The translations under genes and the position numbers were made by a program. Below are positions 11,669 to 23,296 of a DNA stretch of 64,000 nt, piece by piece. Under the pieces are notes generated by a model that was not told the origin of the DNA, did no database searches, and was given only the letters and a program-made list of their open reading frames with translations. The stretch's first letter is position 1; each line of letters opens with the position of its first letter. Source of the stretch: Budorcas taxicolor (Eukaryota > Chordata > Mammalia > Artiodactyla > Bovidae); NCBI RefSeq assembly GCF_023091745.1, contig NC_068910.1, positions 177,189,170-177,253,169 on the forward strand. Direction: 5' to 3'.

Positions 11669-12076
11669 ATGCATATATCTCCTCCCTCTTGGGCCTCCCT
11701 CCCACCCCCACCCCCCACCCCACTCTCCTAGGTAAACACAGAGCACTGAACTGAGCACCCTGTGCTTCATAGCAGGTTACCACTAGTTACTATTTCACAC
11801 ATGGCAGTATGTATATTGTATGTCAATCCCTATCTCCAATTAACCCCACCCCCACCCCATGTTCACATGTCCATTCTTTACACCTGCATCCCTATTCCTG
11901 CCCTGCAAATAGATTCCTCAGAATCATTTTTCTAGATTCCACATATGTGCATTAATATACGACATTTGTTTTTCTCTTTCTGACTTACTTCCCTCTGTAC
12001 GACAGACTCTAGGTCCATCTATGACTCTACAAATGATCCAGTTTCTTTTCTTTCTATGGCCGACTACTAATTCACA
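11669..12076 (-). mobile_element. L1 3' UTR, antisense, second piece
   Basis: Pyrimidine-rich 'cctccctcttgggcctccct', 'gttaccactagttactattt' and 'tctctttctgacttacttcc' match the reverse complement of a ruminant L1 3' region; the C-rich run at 11700-11730 is the G-rich polypurine tract of the L1 3' UTR. Confidence 0.85.
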
Positions 12077-12086
12077 GAAGACTAAC

Positions 12087-12296
12087 GTTGTTGTTGTTGT
12101 TTAGTCATTAAGTCAAGTCTGATTCTTTTGTGACTCCATGGACTATAGCCTGCCAGGCTCTTTTGTCCCTGGGATTTCCCAGGCAAGAACACTGGAGTAG
12201 GTTGCCATTTCTTTCTCCAGGGGATCTCTCCAACCCAGGGATTGAACCCACGTCTCCTGCATTACAAGTGGATTCTTCACCAATGAGCCACTCCAT
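12087..12296 (-). mobile_element. Bov-tA SINE, antisense
   Basis: tRNA-derived head at the right end ('gggattgaacccacgtctcc', 'ccaatgagccac') and BovA body with a (TTG)n tail at the left. Perfect target duplication AAGACTAAC at 12078-12086 and 12297-12305. Faces the opposite Bov-tA at 12337. Confidence 0.95.
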
Positions 12297-12336
12297 AAGA
12301 CTAACTACCTGAAGTTAAATCAGACCCCATACATTA

Positions 12337-12547
12337 GGGGCTTCCCTGGTGGCTCAGACAGTAAGGAATCCCTTGCAGTGCAGGGGACCCTGTTCAATCC
12401 CTGGGTGGGGAAGATCCCCTGGAGAAGAGAATGGCTACCCACTCCAGTATTCTTGCTTAGAGAATTCCATGGACCAAGAAGCCTGGTGGGCTATAGTTCA
12501 TGGGGTTGCAAAGAGTCAGACACAAGTGAGCGACTAACACTTTCTTT
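12337..12547 (+). mobile_element. Bov-tA SINE
   Basis: Begins 'ggggcttccctggtggctca' (tRNA-like head with an A-box-like stretch) and ends 'gtgagcgactaacactttct'. Perfect target duplication CCATACATTA at 12327-12336 and 12548-12557, so the insertion is comparatively recent. Confidence 0.95.
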
Positions 12548-12574
12548 CCATACATTAAGTTTTTAGTTTCATAG

Positions 12575-13170
12575 GTCTGCTCCCAGCTCAGATACCAGCC
12601 ACAAATGAAGTACCCAGCTACTCATATTTCTCCCCAGCTGGCTACAGAGGTTCCACTTTAGTTCAGTAATTCACCAGAATGACTCATAGAACTCGAGAAA
12701 ATGCTTCTTTACCTCTATTGGTTTGTTATAAAGCATACAAGTCAGGAGCAGTGACATGGAAGAGATGCACAGGGCAAGGTGTGGAGGGAGGGTACTGAAT
12801 TGTCCCATCCTCTTTAAGTGACCACCCGTCCAGCTTCTCAAAGGATTCACCAGCCCAGGGACCCTCTGAATCACTTTTAGTGTTTTCTTTGGAGGATTCG
12901 TCATGTAGGCATGATCGATCACTAGCAATCTTCTCTGTCTTCCCTCTTCAGATAGTGGGGGGAAGGATGAGATTGAAAGTTAAAGGCTTCTAATTAAGTC
13001 TTGGATTTTCTGGCAACCAGCTCCCATCTGACAACTGCTTATGGGCTCACCAGTAGTCATCTCTTCAGCACAGAAGGCACTTCCTCCACTCTTATTTACT
13101 CAATAAATTCAAGGTTTTAGGATGTCTGTGCCAAGAACCACAGACAAAGACCAAGTATCTTTCTATAATA
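12575..13170. repeat. Old LTR-like interspersed repeat, family unassigned
   Basis: Features such as 'gaagagatgcacagggcaag', 'gtaggcatgatcgatcacta', 'ctggcaaccagctcccatct' and 'gtcatctcttcagca' resemble an ancient mammalian LTR of ERV type. I cannot assign the family or boundaries firmly. Confidence 0.45.
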
Positions 13171-13249
13171 CCACAGATATATAAACTGAACTTGGGGTTC
13201 AACTTCCACACCCAGAAAAATGTAGTACATGTAATTTACATATTCCTTT

Positions 13250-13482
13250 CACTCAACAACTAAAAAGTCTGGAGATTATATGTAAAATATGCTTTAAAAG
13301 ACTGGTATGACCACATGACCCAGCCATTCTAGTCCTTGGTATTTATCCAGGAGAAATAAAACATGTGCTCCTACACACTTGTACACAAATATTCACAGCA
13401 GCTTTGTTTGTAATCGCTGAAGCCAAAGGTCATCCAATGTCCATTAACATGTTAATAGATAAACATCTATACGATGGACTAT
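13250..13482 (+). mobile_element. Old L1 3' part, first piece
   Basis: 'gaccacatgacccagccatt', 'ggtatttatccaggagaaat' and 'ttcacagcagctttgtttgt' are the standard L1 ORF2 3'-terminal sequence. Broken by a BovB at 13483; continues at 13774. Confidence 0.8.
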
Positions 13483-13773
13483 TCAGTTCAGTTCAGTTCA
13501 GTTGCTCAGTCGTGTCCGATTCTTTGCGATCCCGTGAATCGCAGCACACCAGGCCTCCCTGTCCATCACCAACTCCTGGAGTTCACTCAGACTCACGTCC
13601 ATCGAGTCCGTGATGCCATCCAGCCATCTCATCCTCGGTCGTCCCCTTCTCCTCCTGCCCCCAACCCCTCCCAGCATCAGAGTCTTTTCCAATGAGTCGA
13701 CTCTTCACATGAGGTGGCCAAAGTCCTGGAGTTTCAGCTTTAGCATCATTCCCTCCAAAGAAATCCCAGGGCT
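13483..13773 (-). mobile_element. Short BovB 3' end, antisense, in L1
   Basis: Ruler about 9378-9667, reading from the (GTTCA)n terminus. Target duplication GATGGACTAT (13473-13482) and GATGGACTGT (13774-13783), 9 of 10 matching. An antisense open frame at 13474-13695 across it is a by-product. Confidence 0.93.
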
Positions 13774-13927
13774 GATGGACTGTTACTCAGCAATAAAAAA
13801 GAATACAATAGTATGGATGAATCTCAAAATAATTTTGCTGAGTAAAAGTAGCTAGAAAAGAAAATACTACATATTGTATGAGCCCACTCATATAAAATTT
13901 TAGAAAATGTAAATATAATGACAGAAA
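13774..13927 (+). mobile_element. Old L1 3' part, second piece
   Basis: 'ctcagcaataaaaaagaata', 'atggatgaatctcaaaataa' and 'ttttgctgagtaaaagtag' continue the L1 from 13482 exactly in register. Confidence 0.85.
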
Positions 13928-14156
13928 GGGTATTCCCAGGTGGCACTAGTAGTGAAGAATCTGTCTGCCAATGTAGGAGACATCAGAGGCATGAGTTCGA
14001 CCCCCTGGGTCACGAAGATCCCCTGGAGGAGGGTATGGCAACCCACCCCAGTAGTCTGGCCTGGAGAATCCCATGGACAAAGCAGCCTGTCTGGCTACAG
14101 TCTGTAGGGTCACAAAGAGTCCAACACGACTGAAGCAACTTAGTCTGAATGCACCC
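13928..14156 (+). mobile_element. Bov-tA SINE in L1
   Basis: tRNA-like head with 'gagttcgaccccctgggtca' (B-box-like) and a BovA body. Perfect 11-bp target duplication AATGACAGAAA at 13917-13927 and 14157-14167. Confidence 0.95.
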
Positions 14157-14390
14157 AATGACAGAAAACAACACAGTAGTTGACTGGCTATTGGGGGTCA
14201 TAAAATGTTGGGAGAGAGCAATTAGAAAGTGACAGGAGGAAACTTGGACAGTTTTACAGATATACATAGATGTTAGAATTAATCAAATATTTTAAATAGA
14301 TATAATTTATCTTAAATCAATTAGATTTTAAGAAAGCTTTTAAAATTAACTATTTTTATGTATATATGCAAATTATGTCAATTATCTACA
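14157..14390 (+). mobile_element. Old L1 3' UTR, third piece
   Basis: 'agtagttgactggctattgg', 'agtgacaggaggaaacttgg' and 'attatgtcaattatctac' follow the expected order of the L1 3' UTR after the 13774 piece. The right end is hard to place. Confidence 0.65.
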
Positions 14391-15052
14391 AACTTACATA
14401 TTAGAACAATAAGCAAGATTACTTTTTTGAAAGAGATTGGAATTGGGGTTAGTAATCAAAGTGGAGTTTCTCATTATCTGTGGTTTAATCAATACAAGGA
14501 GAACACACTTATTCTCACAAGTGAAATTTAAGATAAAATAATTACAAAACAATGTAATGAATTCTATTATCCTGTTGGCATGAACCCAAATTAGGAAGTG
14601 ACTAACTCCATAATATAGGCAGAAATAGAAGGAGAATGACTTTGGGGCAGGGGAAACTTCACAGAAGAAGAGCTAAGAAGCAGTAGAAGAGAGGGCTGCC
14701 CGAGGGGTCAGTGCACTGTTGAACCAGGAGAGGGGCCTGGGGATGATTAGAGTATGAGGTAGGAGGGGCTGAGGGCTCTCCCAGCAAGAAGCTTACAAAG
14801 GACAGGTAGAATACATGAGAAAGGAAGGGTCAGTGCTGCTGGAAAGAGTATGATGAAGCTTAGAAAGCAACAGAGAGCCACTGACAATTTTCAGGCAAAA
14901 ACATAATACAATAAAATTTGTCTTTCTATTTTTTAAATCATTTTGGTGGCACTGTAAAAAGAGACCTTAATAATTTGTGTGGGAGAAGATGAGTTCCTTT
15001 TTAGCTCAGGCATTAGAGTACAGAGAAAGAGATGGATTTAAACGATGATTAA
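14391..15052. other. Sequence with no recognised feature
   Basis: No repeat I can name and no coding frame of note. The stretch 14640-14900 is purine-rich. Confidence 0.4.
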
Positions 15053-15342
15053 TGGGGCTTTCCTGGTGGTCCAGTGGTTATCTGCCTGCCAATGAAGGGG
15101 ACTTGAATATGATCCCTGGTCTGGGAAGATCCCACATGCCATAAGGCATCTGAGCCTGCATGCCACAACTACTGAAGCCGTCATGCCTAGAGGCAGGCCA
15201 TGCTCCACAACAAGAGAAACCACCACAATGAAAAACCTACATACCACAACTAGAGAAAAACTGTTGTGCAGCAACAAAGACTCAGTGCAGCCAATACTAA
15301 ATAAGTAAATACATAATTTTTTAAATATATAAATAAATAAAA
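15053..15342 (+). mobile_element. CHR-2-type SINE
   Basis: 'ggggctttcctggtggtcca' tRNA-Glu-like head, then 'tgcatgccacaactactgaa', 'ccatgctccacaacaagaga' and a TAAATA-rich tail. Sister of 16381-16677. Typical of cetartiodactyls. Confidence 0.9.
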
Positions 15343-16369
15343 GACCATTAAAGTGTTAGAACATCTCACTGACTCGAAATGCAGCAGTTTGGGGATTAGG
15401 TGACTGGGGAAATTATGGCACAAATAAGAGGGAGAAGGAAGGCATCTCCTTGGTTGCATTTCTTTGTTTGTTTTACTTTATTTTGTTTTTTGAGATTTCG
15501 TTTCACAGAGGTGGCAGTGGTTGGTTCATGGTGTACAGATTTTTGAGATTTTTGCAATGTCTGTAGGTGAATATAAAAAGCCCAACACATAGGAAAGAGG
15601 TTGGGTTATCAGCCAACAACATGTACATATTAGCCAAAGACAAAAGATTAGCCAGAATTACTCAAGGAGAGCATGCAGAAAGAGACTAGAAATTAGCTGA
15701 GAATAGAACCCCATAGCATAAAAATACTTGAGATACAGCCAGAGAAAAAGAAGTTGATTGAGAAGAGGGATTGTGGCAACTAGGGATCGAGAGTATGTAA
15801 AAAGCAACGGAGAGGTAGAGAGGTCAAGAGTTTCTGCAAAAGAGAGAGGTCTAGTGAGAAGAGTGAAAGAGATTATTGGAACTGACCATTGGAAGTCATT
15901 GATGATGACTTTTAGGAGCATCTTATTGGTAGAGCGTGAGAGTAGAAACCTGACTAGTGTTCATTTTGAGGACGCTGAGATGTTGACTACAGATTAGATG
16001 TTCGAGTGGTCTGGAGGAGAAGAGAATGAGAGAATTGGTGGGGGGCAGCTTGACAGGAAGGCTGGCCAAGGAACAGCACATCAAAACAGGAGTGGAGACA
16101 AAAGGATGGGGGGTCAACCTGAGCAAAGTCCTAGAAGACGAAGAGATGCAGTCAAGGTGGTAACTGAGAAAGAAGCAGCGATCCAGGAGGTGACAGGTAA
16201 TGAGGAAAAATTAAGCAATTTCATCCCAGGTGACTGCCTTTGTTTGAGGCAGGGGTAGGAAATTTAATCATCTGCTAAGAGTGAAAACATAAAGGGTGAA
16301 ATGATATGATACAGACAATATGCAAAGGTTTTAGAACAGACGTCCATGATATTATATGAGGAGTTAAAC
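15343..16369. other. Repeat-poor stretch, possibly an ancient repeat at 15690-16260
   Basis: No gene seen. The purine-rich part at 15690-16260 ('gagaggtcaagagtttctgc', 'cattggaagtcattgatga') resembles a very old LINE-type repeat common in mammals, but I cannot name it. Short frames here (15758-15997, 15998-16258) look like chance. Confidence 0.4.
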
Positions 16370-16380
16370 AAGAATATACT

Positions 16381-16677
16381 AAAGGACTTCCCTGGTGGTA
16401 CAGTGGATCAGAATCTGCCTGCCAATGCAGGGGACACAGGTCCAATCCCTGGTCCGGGAAGATTCTACATACTATGGAACAACTGAGCCCACGCGCCATA
16501 ACTACTGAAGCCTGCGTGCTCAAAGGCCATGCTCCACAATAAGAGAAGCCACCACAATGAGAAGCTCACACACGGCAAGGAAGGATAGCACCTGCTCACT
16601 GTAACTAGAGAAAACCCAGCAACAAAGACCTGGCTCAGCCAAATAAATAAATTAAATAAATAAAATTATATTTAAAA
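16381..16677 (+). mobile_element. CHR-2-type SINE
   Basis: 'ggacttccctggtggtacag' head, 'cgcgccataactactgaagc' body, (AAATA)n tail. Target duplication AAGAATATACT (16370-16380) and AAGAACATACT (16678-16688), 10 of 11 matching. Confidence 0.93.
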
Positions 16678-16688
16678 AAGAACATACT

Positions 16689-17874
16689 GACAGCCCAGAA
16701 TGGCTTACCTGGACTCCGAGATGTGTGTTTACAATGGTACCTGTCAGGCCCTGTGATGGCACTAATCCTACAAGGCTTTATCACTAAGCCACAGTTCTCT
16801 GGTTTCATGATGAAATCAATTAGTGCACTTTAGAAAGCACTTTCGCCTGCTTCACATCCCAGAATACTCTGATTTAACTGGTCTGTGGTATTAAGAATTT
16901 TAAAAGCTCATTAGGTCATTCTAACGTGCAGCCAAGCCTGGGAAACACAGTACTCAACTCTCACTTCTTTCATTAGTTAAACCCAGAACTGAATTCAAAG
17001 CACTGAATATACTTAGATTTAAATTAAAAATTGAAATGTGGGCCTCCAAGATAATAAAAAATAAATGTTTATGAAGAAACTTCAGGAATTATAACTATCT
17101 CAATACTGCACACTTCAAATTTCAAAAGCTTTTATTTTCAACACATAGGCTTGCAGTTTTTGTATCCCCACATCAGCAAAACTGTCATAAAATCTAAGAA
17201 AATTTTTAAAACTTACCGACTCTTTGCCAAATAGTGAAACAGGATGAATGATGCCAGGTTTACACTGTTCATCACGATTGATGCAGACACAGCATATTTA
17301 TTCAGCAAAACTGTCATCTTGATTGTTTTGGGTTTATTGTAGTCTTTGATTGTTTCTCAAACTTTTGTTGAATTTAAAACAAATGCCATAAAAAGTAACA
17401 TAATGAGTAAGACAAGAGGAAATTTCAGCCTGGGTTTTACAGCCCTGTCATTTAGAGTCTGGACCTCAGTGTGGCAAATTTACCATTGATGTTACAAAGC
17501 TGGCAAATTGAATCAATCTTAACAATTTCAGGAAAAAATATAATTATTCATTCAAACCTGTTTTCAGATTTCGAACACATTTTAATTGGGATTACTTGGT
17601 TTGAAACAAGCCACAGGTGATTATAAATAGAAAATTAAAAGCAAAGGGGATTGTTAAAACGAGTCACAATGCCAGAAGCAAGAAACCACAGCTAACACAG
17701 AAAAGAGACACAAACAGCTAACTCCCATTCAAAAAAGAAAAGCAGACCTAAGATCTCATAAAACAAGTCATTTCAATTAAAGATAAACGGTGTTCACACC
17801 TCAATATTCTCTGAGGCCTAATGGGGACTCTGCAACAATAAGGACAAATTCATTTGTGTATAGAATGTTTAGTT
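16689..17874. other. Repeat-poor stretch, no gene seen
   Basis: About 1.2 kb of AT-rich sequence without a transposon I can recognise. No credible coding frame. Confidence 0.4.
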
Positions 17875-17935
17875 TACACACATATGTGTGTGTGTGCATA
17901 CACACATATGTATGTGTTATATATATAAATAAATA
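17875..17935. repeat. (CA/TG)n-(TA)n microsatellite
   Basis: Alternating 'acacacatatgtgtgtgtg' then 'catacacacatatgtatg', partly self-complementary, followed by TA repeats. Confidence 0.9.
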
Positions 17936-18003
17936 GGGGAGTACATTTTTTAATTTAGAGAATATATTTGGTCACATCACCTTTGAAAATCATAGATATA
18001 TAA

Positions 18004-18226
18004 AACTGAAAGAAGTGAAAGTCATAGTCACTCAGTTGGGTCTGACTCTTCGCAACCCCAAGGACTATAACCCCCAGGTTCTTCTACCCACGGAATTCTC
18101 CAGGCAAGAACATTGGAGTGGATAGCCATCCCCTTCTTCAGGCGATCTTCTCCATCCAGGGATCAAATGTGGGTCTCCTGCATTGCAGGTGGATTCTTTA
18201 CCATCTGAGATACCAGGGAAGCCCCA
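18004..18226 (-). mobile_element. Bov-tA SINE, antisense
   Basis: BovA body at left, tRNA-like head at right ending 'ataccagggaagcccc'. Perfect target duplication AGATATATAA at 17994-18003 and 18227-18236. Confidence 0.95.
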
Positions 18227-18410
18227 AGATATATAAGGGACTAGTTATTCCAATCATGTTTTAACAGACTAAAGTCCTTGCCTCTGGTAAAAGCAGATAC
18301 AACATCATTCTGTTAGAGCATCCTTTCTTCTATAGCATGCCAGATAAACCCTCTCTGGTCTCCATTTTTTTGATCCATTATTCAATCAAATCATCATCAC
18401 TTTTCAATCT

Positions 18411-18683
18411 GCTGCTGCTGCTGCTAAGTCACTCAGTTGTGTCCGACTCCGTGCGACCCCATAGACGGCAGCCCACCAGGCTCCCCTGTACCTGGGATTC
18501 TCCAGGCAAGAACACTGGAGTGGGTTGCCATTTCCTTCTCCAACACATGAAAGTGAAAACTTAAAGTGAAGCCACTCAGTCGTGTCCAACCCTCAGCGAC
18601 CCCATGGATTGCAGCCTTCCAGGCTGCTCTGTCCATAGGATTTTCCAGGCAAGAGTACTAGAGTGGGGTGCCATTGCCTTCTC
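18411..18683 (-). mobile_element. Bov-A2 SINE (dimer), antisense
   Basis: Starts with a (GCT)n tail and contains two BovA units separated at about 18545 by 'catgaaagtgaaaactta'. Perfect 13-bp target duplication CACTTTTCAATCT at 18398-18410 and 18684-18696. Confidence 0.95.
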
Positions 18684-18696
18684 CACTTTTCAATCT

Positions 18697-20789
18697 AAGA
18701 TACTTTTATTACTTGTTATTATGAGTTTACACTAATCTTAGTTCATTTCTCAGAGATGAAAATTAATCCTTTTTCAGTCTAGTATCATATCTTTCCTGTG
18801 AGTTCATTCCAAATAAAACTGAAGGGTGAGTTACTCCTAGGACACTTCCCTATAGATAGCTGTCATCATGGTATATGCTATCAAATGACTTTCCTTTCTT
18901 TCCCACAGACTTAGAGATGTGACTTTTGAGGGGAACCTGGAAATTTTTACCCACTGAGTTTACCAATGTTCATATCGTAAATCCATCAGCAGGCATATGA
19001 AATCTAGGACCTTTAAGAAAATACATGATCAAACCATAGTGAACAGAATAATATATGTCCATGGAAAGCATTTCTAAAGCATTTATTAAGATATTTACTA
19101 ACAGTAAAAAATGCATATACTGTAGCAAGTTGAACATAAACGGATTTGTAAACTTCAGAGGAGCACAAGAAACAATTCATGTATAAAACTAAGGGCTTAG
19201 TAGAATTCAGAATGTTTTTTCAATATCTGAGAATCTTACATTACAAATGAGAAGACAAGGCCCCAAAATAAAATGATAAAGCATACTGAAACATTTATAT
19301 ATCAAAGAAAAAGCATTAATGTTCTTTTCCAGAAAAAATATAGACAAGGTAAATAAACGTAGTGAATAAAATGTAATAAATATGCTTTTAATTGCATAGC
19401 TGAACTTATAAAAAGAAAAAAAATCCAGGGATCAAAGGAAAACAACAAAGAATGAAACTTCACAGGCCTAGGTTCGTATTTACAGCACTCAATTAATCAT
19501 TGAAGTTTAACTAGTAGAGGGTCTAATACAAGTTACATTCTAGGACCAATGCTGATCATAGAACTCCAGGCAAAACACATGCAAACTCTCTCAGGAAAGA
19601 CCTTCCTTTAATCTAGGTGAAAAGAATCACTATCTATACATTTCTGCTGAGAGCAAGCTCATTCTCATTATCCAACAAAAAATCAGCTGAAAGTACTATT
19701 TTTGAAACAACATGCTCTATTGAGTAGCTGTGCTTTCAGTTACTGTTTTCTCTATGGTCACCCCACGTGAGCAAGCTCTTTTTGCAGATGTTACTTTCCT
19801 TTCTAAACTGCACTCACTGTTCATTTTTCTCACTGTTCAGACATAATCTTTCTATATGACTTTTTCCCTATAATAAATCCTCAAGTCTTTATATGGTTTT
19901 TGAGTAGAAGGCAGGAAGCATGGAAGAAATAGAAATATGGTCTTTCTTTTAACATCCAGACTTATTCAATAATCTGTCAACTAGGAATGTATATTATCTC
20001 AACTAATATGGTAAAGGTTAAGCAGTTACATATTTCTAGAGGAAAATGTCAATAGCTTATGGCAATTATTTTTTAAAATAATATTTTTTGTGGTTGCCTC
20101 ACAGAATTATTTTGGATTCAGTGTAAGCACCTGCACTTTAAGCATGCATAAGTAAAATGATAATGAATTAGATGTTTCAGGATCCTGAAGGAATGCAGAA
20201 ACCTGAAAATTTTTCTCAGTCATCAGAGGGGTAAATTGCTTTTACATAGTTTAAGCTGAAAGTGTATTTTATGTATTCCATTTTTTGAAACATTAGAAAT
20301 CTCCATATGGACTTCTGCTTACTAAAATGTGTTATTTCCTGACTCTGACCAGTTGGCATTCTTGTACAAAAAAGATAATTTTAGTGACCGAAATTCTTCT
20401 TAAGGAAGGTGTAGGCATAACCTCTGAGAAGACAGCTACTCTCATAAATAACAAAGATAGCCACCTTAAAGCAGCAGCCCTGGATGCTTCTTGAAGCTAC
20501 AAAGCTATGCATCTGTCAGAACCTAAGGGCTCTGTGGTGGAGTTCTCTCTTTGCTGTTTGAGTGAATGTTCTAACTTCATGACTTCAAAGGTCACTTCCA
20601 AAAGACGTTCCAAGATATTCTAAAGGAAAACTTCAGGCAAAGTTTTGTCTCTTTTAGCAACTTCCCTGAGAGAATGAATCTGTTTACAGAACATCCAGCC
20701 ACCTTAGTATATTTCAGTGCATGCAGGGAAGAAATACGAAATTTTAAACCAATCTTTTATTTCAGCATTTACTTTGTTGGACACACAAA
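18697..20789. other. 2.1-kb repeat-poor island, no gene seen
   Basis: No transposon I recognise in 2.1 kb, unusual for this window. AT-rich; no open frame above chance length. Could hold conserved non-coding sequence, but nothing in the sequence itself proves it. Confidence 0.45.
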
Positions 20790-20952
20790 AGAGGTGGGAT
20801 GGGAGGGGGAGGGTGGGAGGCGATATATGTATGTATATATATCTACACACATACACACACATATATATAATTATGACTGATTCACATTGTTGTAGAGCAG
20901 AAACCAATACATTGTAAAGCAATTATCCTCCAATTTAAAAAAAAGAAAAAAG
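20790..20952 (+). mobile_element. L1 (L1-BT-like) 3' terminal fragment
   Basis: G-rich tract 'gaggtgggatgggaggggga', a (TA/CA)n stretch, 'ttatgactgattcacattgt' and 'ttgtaaagcaattatcctcc' with an A-rich tail: a heavily 5'-truncated ruminant L1. Confidence 0.85.
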
Positions 20953-21070
20953 TCTGTAGATTTCATACATTCATACACTTTGAACTACATGGGAGGAAAA
21001 TATCAGATATAATCAGTGAGAAAAAGAACAAATGTTTGGATTTCCTGACATATGTTGAAAGTTACTTTAT

Positions 21071-21185
21071 TATGCATTTATTTAGCAAATATTTATGTCA
21101 TATTATTTGCTGGACATAGTGCTGGGCACCAAGAGAATCAAAGGTGAGTAAGACATTGTCAGTGCTCTCAGGGAGCTCATAGATA
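21071..21185 (-). repeat. L2 3' end, antisense
   Basis: 'tttatttagcaaatatttat', 'catagtgctgggcaccaaga' and 'tcagggagctcatagat' are the reverse complement of the L2 3' terminus. Confidence 0.7.
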
Positions 21186-23189
21186 AAAAATGTGAACAGA
21201 ACACTGTGAACCTTCACTTCAGAATAATTATAATTGATTTTTCTCTTGGCTTCTCGCCAGTTTCTGCTAGAAGTGGGTCGTCTGGGACTATGTTCTGTAA
21301 CTTAGCAGTAGCTTGGGGCAAAGTGCTTCTACAAAGTATTATTAAATGAAAAGCAGTCAGGATAACTTGTGCTCCATATTTTTAAGTCACAAGAAAATGA
21401 CAAAACTAAGAGTGAAATCTTCTGCAGTGACTCCCTGATGCCAAAATAACTATATTGATTTGGTACCAGAAAAGTATCATTCAGCAATCAGTTCACTCCC
21501 AGACTTGGGGGTTGGGAGGGTGTAGGAGCAATATCAAGCCACTTATTACTCATTATAGGGCTTACATAACCCCATCAATTTTTACTACACCCATGTGTAA
21601 ACCATAGTTTCTTATTCTCAATAGACTGAATTTCTGAAACACTTTTTCTGCATTATACATACTTCCCAGACCTCAAGCCATAGTTTCAGAACCATGTCTT
21701 CATGACTCCTGACCAAACCAAGGCCATTACAATCCCACCCCTTTCTGAGCTCTTACAGTAGAATCAGGCCAGCTACTTGCAAACTACAGTGCGGTTCTCT
21801 ATCCAGTCTTGGTAACCTTCATAAGAACAGGAATCTCCTGTCTTTATAACTAGCACCTAGCATGGCTCTGAGCAAAAGTGGGTTCTTATTAACACTAATT
21901 ATATTTAATTCTTCAACAGTTTCTAAATGATAAACATGTTTATCATTTAGAAATAGGAAAGAGAAAAACCTAAAATCTTATCAGAAAAATATTTCCTCCA
22001 TACAATAACCCTAAGAGCAAAACCTTTGGATCCTCTTTTTTTTTTCTCTTAAGCACCCGGCATTGTGCCTGACAGTAGAAAATTTAATAAAAGTTTATTT
22101 CTTGGCTCATGGATGCACAATAGGAAACAATTAAATGCTATTAAATATGAGAAAGAGTATGTATCTAATATCATTCTATATTTTCAAGACAAATGGTAAT
22201 CTGCTTGCTTAGCTAAGCAGATATATACCTAAAGAATTACAGGTCAGTATCCAATATACAGGGCATGTAATTAGGACTTCTGTTTATTTAGTACATTATT
22301 CTCTTAAATATCATCACAGTTTTTACACCTAATGGACAACAACTTAGAATCAATGAGCCACAGTCTCTAGATCATACTAGAGAAATTGAAATCTGCTCAA
22401 AGGACTGCAGTTTTTATGACATATGGTAAATGAATGTGTCAGCACCAAATATCAGAAATATTTATTCTCAAGATCCAAAAAGAAAGGGTTGGGATGAGAA
22501 TGGGAAGGAAAAGGGAATTCTGATTTGGTGATAAGTCTTTCATATTGAATCAGTTTCACCAGCAAAGTAAACCAAAGTTATATGTACAACTACCAGTGAC
22601 TCACTCTTTATTGATTCGAATCTCTTTTATATTGTGATATTGACATTATAAAGACCACAGGACAGTCATTTTAATTTTGCATTTAAATCTGTCCCAAATT
22701 CACAATTATGTTTTTACAAAATCCATATTTAAAGTGTTTTCATTAATATTTTATTTCTTGGCTTATATGATAGAACATATCCATTCTCTAAAAGCCTAGA
22801 GTATAGACAGTTTGTTGTTTCATCAGAAAAATTAAATGTGATAATTTATTTGATTCGGTATATTATTACTGTGTTTTAGAACATCAGGAACCTTTATTTC
22901 AGAACTTTTACATCTAGCATCTTCTCTCCTTAAGGGAAAATATTATTTTTGATAAGGATGTTGGTGTAATACGAAATAACCTGAGAAACCATAGCTCATA
23001 CTCTAATTCTAAATGTTTGCTCTTTAAGAAAGATTTTGCTTATCCTTAACGCTTGTTTAAAAATGATGATTCTTGTTTGGAGAATGTTTCCAGATTGAAT
23101 CCCTGCCCAACTCCACCATTCATATTGTTCAGCCTGAAGATTTCGCCTCTTTCAATGCATGCAATATTAGCCAGAAATATTGTTTAAAC
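21186..23189. other. Repeat-poor stretch, no gene seen
   Basis: Two weak L2-3'-end-like patches (about 21825-21880 and 22045-22100) and a striking perfect palindrome (21920-21953). Otherwise AT-rich sequence with no recognised element. Confidence 0.4.
21920..21953. repeat. Perfect 34-bp palindrome
   Basis: The half-site TTTCTAAATGATAAACA is followed at once by its exact reverse complement, centred between 21936 and 21937 with no spacer. Neither flank extends the symmetry. Not part of any repeat I recognise. Confidence 0.97.
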
Positions 23190-23296
23190 CTGAGTCAGAT
23201 CTTGGCACTCCTCTGCTCAAAGCACCAGTAGCATCTCATCTCACTTGGAATTGGAATAAAGGCCAAAATCTTTAGAATGCCCTACCAAGGCTATCA
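23190..23296 (+). repeat. L2, first piece
   Basis: 'cttggcactcctctgctcaa', 'gcatctcatctcacttggaa' and 'aatgccctaccaaggct' match the L2 sequence before its 3' UTR. Split by BovB; continues at about 23723. Confidence 0.8.

Noticed and set aside
12337..12410. tRNA-like sequence with A and B boxes
   Set aside because: It is the tRNA-derived head of a Bov-tA SINE, repeated many times in the window, not a tRNA gene.
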